64,000 nt of DNA from Anaerolineaceae bacterium UBA1363 (GTDB lineage Bacteria; Chloroflexota; Anaerolineae; Anaerolineales; Anaerolineaceae), in assembly GCA_002306055.1 (NCBI GenBank), contig DBRR01000019.1, positions 31,119 to 95,118 of the forward strand, given 5' to 3'. Under the pieces are notes generated by a model. That model saw nothing but the letters and a program-made list of their open reading frames with translations. It did not search any database and was not told the DNA's origin. Positions within the stretch are counted from its first letter, which is position 1; every line of letters starts with the position of its first letter. Shown piece after piece: positions 63,846-64,000 of this stretch. A program made the translations under genes and the position numbers.

Positions 63846-63932
63846 ATAAGGTATCAGGAGATCTAAAAACCTAAATACGGGATCATTCGATCAATGTGTG
63901 AGAAGGAAGGTTTCTAATAGCCTGATGTAAAA

Positions 63933-63960
63933 ATTATACACTATGACTCACTCTTGTCAA
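63933..63960 (-). promoter_or_regulatory. Near-consensus sigma-70 promoter of the TerD-domain gene
   Basis: TTGACA (63955-63960) and TATAAT (63933-63938) on the minus strand are separated by 16 bp. The expected start lies about 145 bases before the ATG at 63781, so the message has a long leader. Confidence 0.75.
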
Positions 63961-64000
63961 TTCTTTTTTACTTAGTCTGTAAGAGCAAAATGATAATGTC

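Noticed and set aside
1..64000. CRISPR array, insertion sequence or rRNA genes
   Set aside because: No regularly spaced repeats, transposase signatures or rRNA blocks were seen on either strand.

Overview
The window looks like a chromosomal segment from an anaerobic, fermentative bacterium, most likely an Anaerolineae-type member of the Chloroflexota. That placement is inferred from gene content and protein style (a complete lysine-fermentation cluster, solitary ftsZ, adjacent rpsF-rpsR without ssb, a Thr/Pro-rich parvulin); no 16S gene is present to confirm it. Most of the segment has moderate GC and tightly packed operons. The stretch from about 23.3 to 27.9 kb is clearly more AT-rich and looks acquired.

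Layout. 0-12 kb: 3' end of threonine synthase, rnc-smc, a two-way terminator, then on the minus strand a parvulin, rpsR and rpsF with a structured leader; an iron/manganese transporter flanked by a 110-bp direct repeat; a small membrane protein; tRNA-Arg; and two winged-helix-like proteins of unknown role. 12-23 kb: ftsZ with two small downstream genes and an upstream TIM-barrel protein, an NDUFA9-like dehydrogenase, a GH57 enzyme, a very long GH13 enzyme with an altered fourth motif, an SCP2-type thiolase and a cyclase-family hydrolase. 23.3-27.9 kb: an AT-rich island with a truncated and frameshifted radical SAM/SPASM peptide maturase plus three ABC exporter genes, probably a decaying RiPP cluster. 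28-36 kb: housekeeping genes (a regulator, pfkA, prfB with its programmed +1 frameshift, ftsY, rlmN, a HAD phosphatase, clpP, tig, tRNA-Leu).

36-39.2 kb: a three-gene operon encoding a degenerate RecA-like protein, a small helical protein and a divergent B-family DNA polymerase. It is read from a consensus sigma-70 promoter (TTGACA, 17 bp, TATAAT) whose spacer holds a perfect GAAC-N4-GTTC LexA-type palindrome. This resembles the logic of the ImuA-ImuB-DnaE2 mutasome built around a family-B polymerase, and is the best candidate here for an undescribed system.

39.4-52.7 kb: a complete lysine-fermentation locus. A lysine riboswitch precedes kal-kce-kdd-kamA-kamB-kamC-kamD-kamE-atoD-atoA on the minus strand, and thl-crt-hbd converge on it from the plus strand. 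Together they turn lysine into acetoacetate and crotonyl-CoA and on to acetyl-CoA. The terminator of the riboswitch shares bases with its P1 helix, so lysine binding should block termination (an ON switch), as suits a catabolic operon.

52.8-64 kb: a small helical protein, a Nudix pseudogene that has lost its catalytic box, a HEPN-like protein overlapped by a small acidic protein (a possible toxin-antitoxin pair), the AddA/AddB helicase-nuclease and a TerD-like stress protein behind a near-consensus promoter. No CRISPR array, rRNA, insertion sequence or prophage was found.
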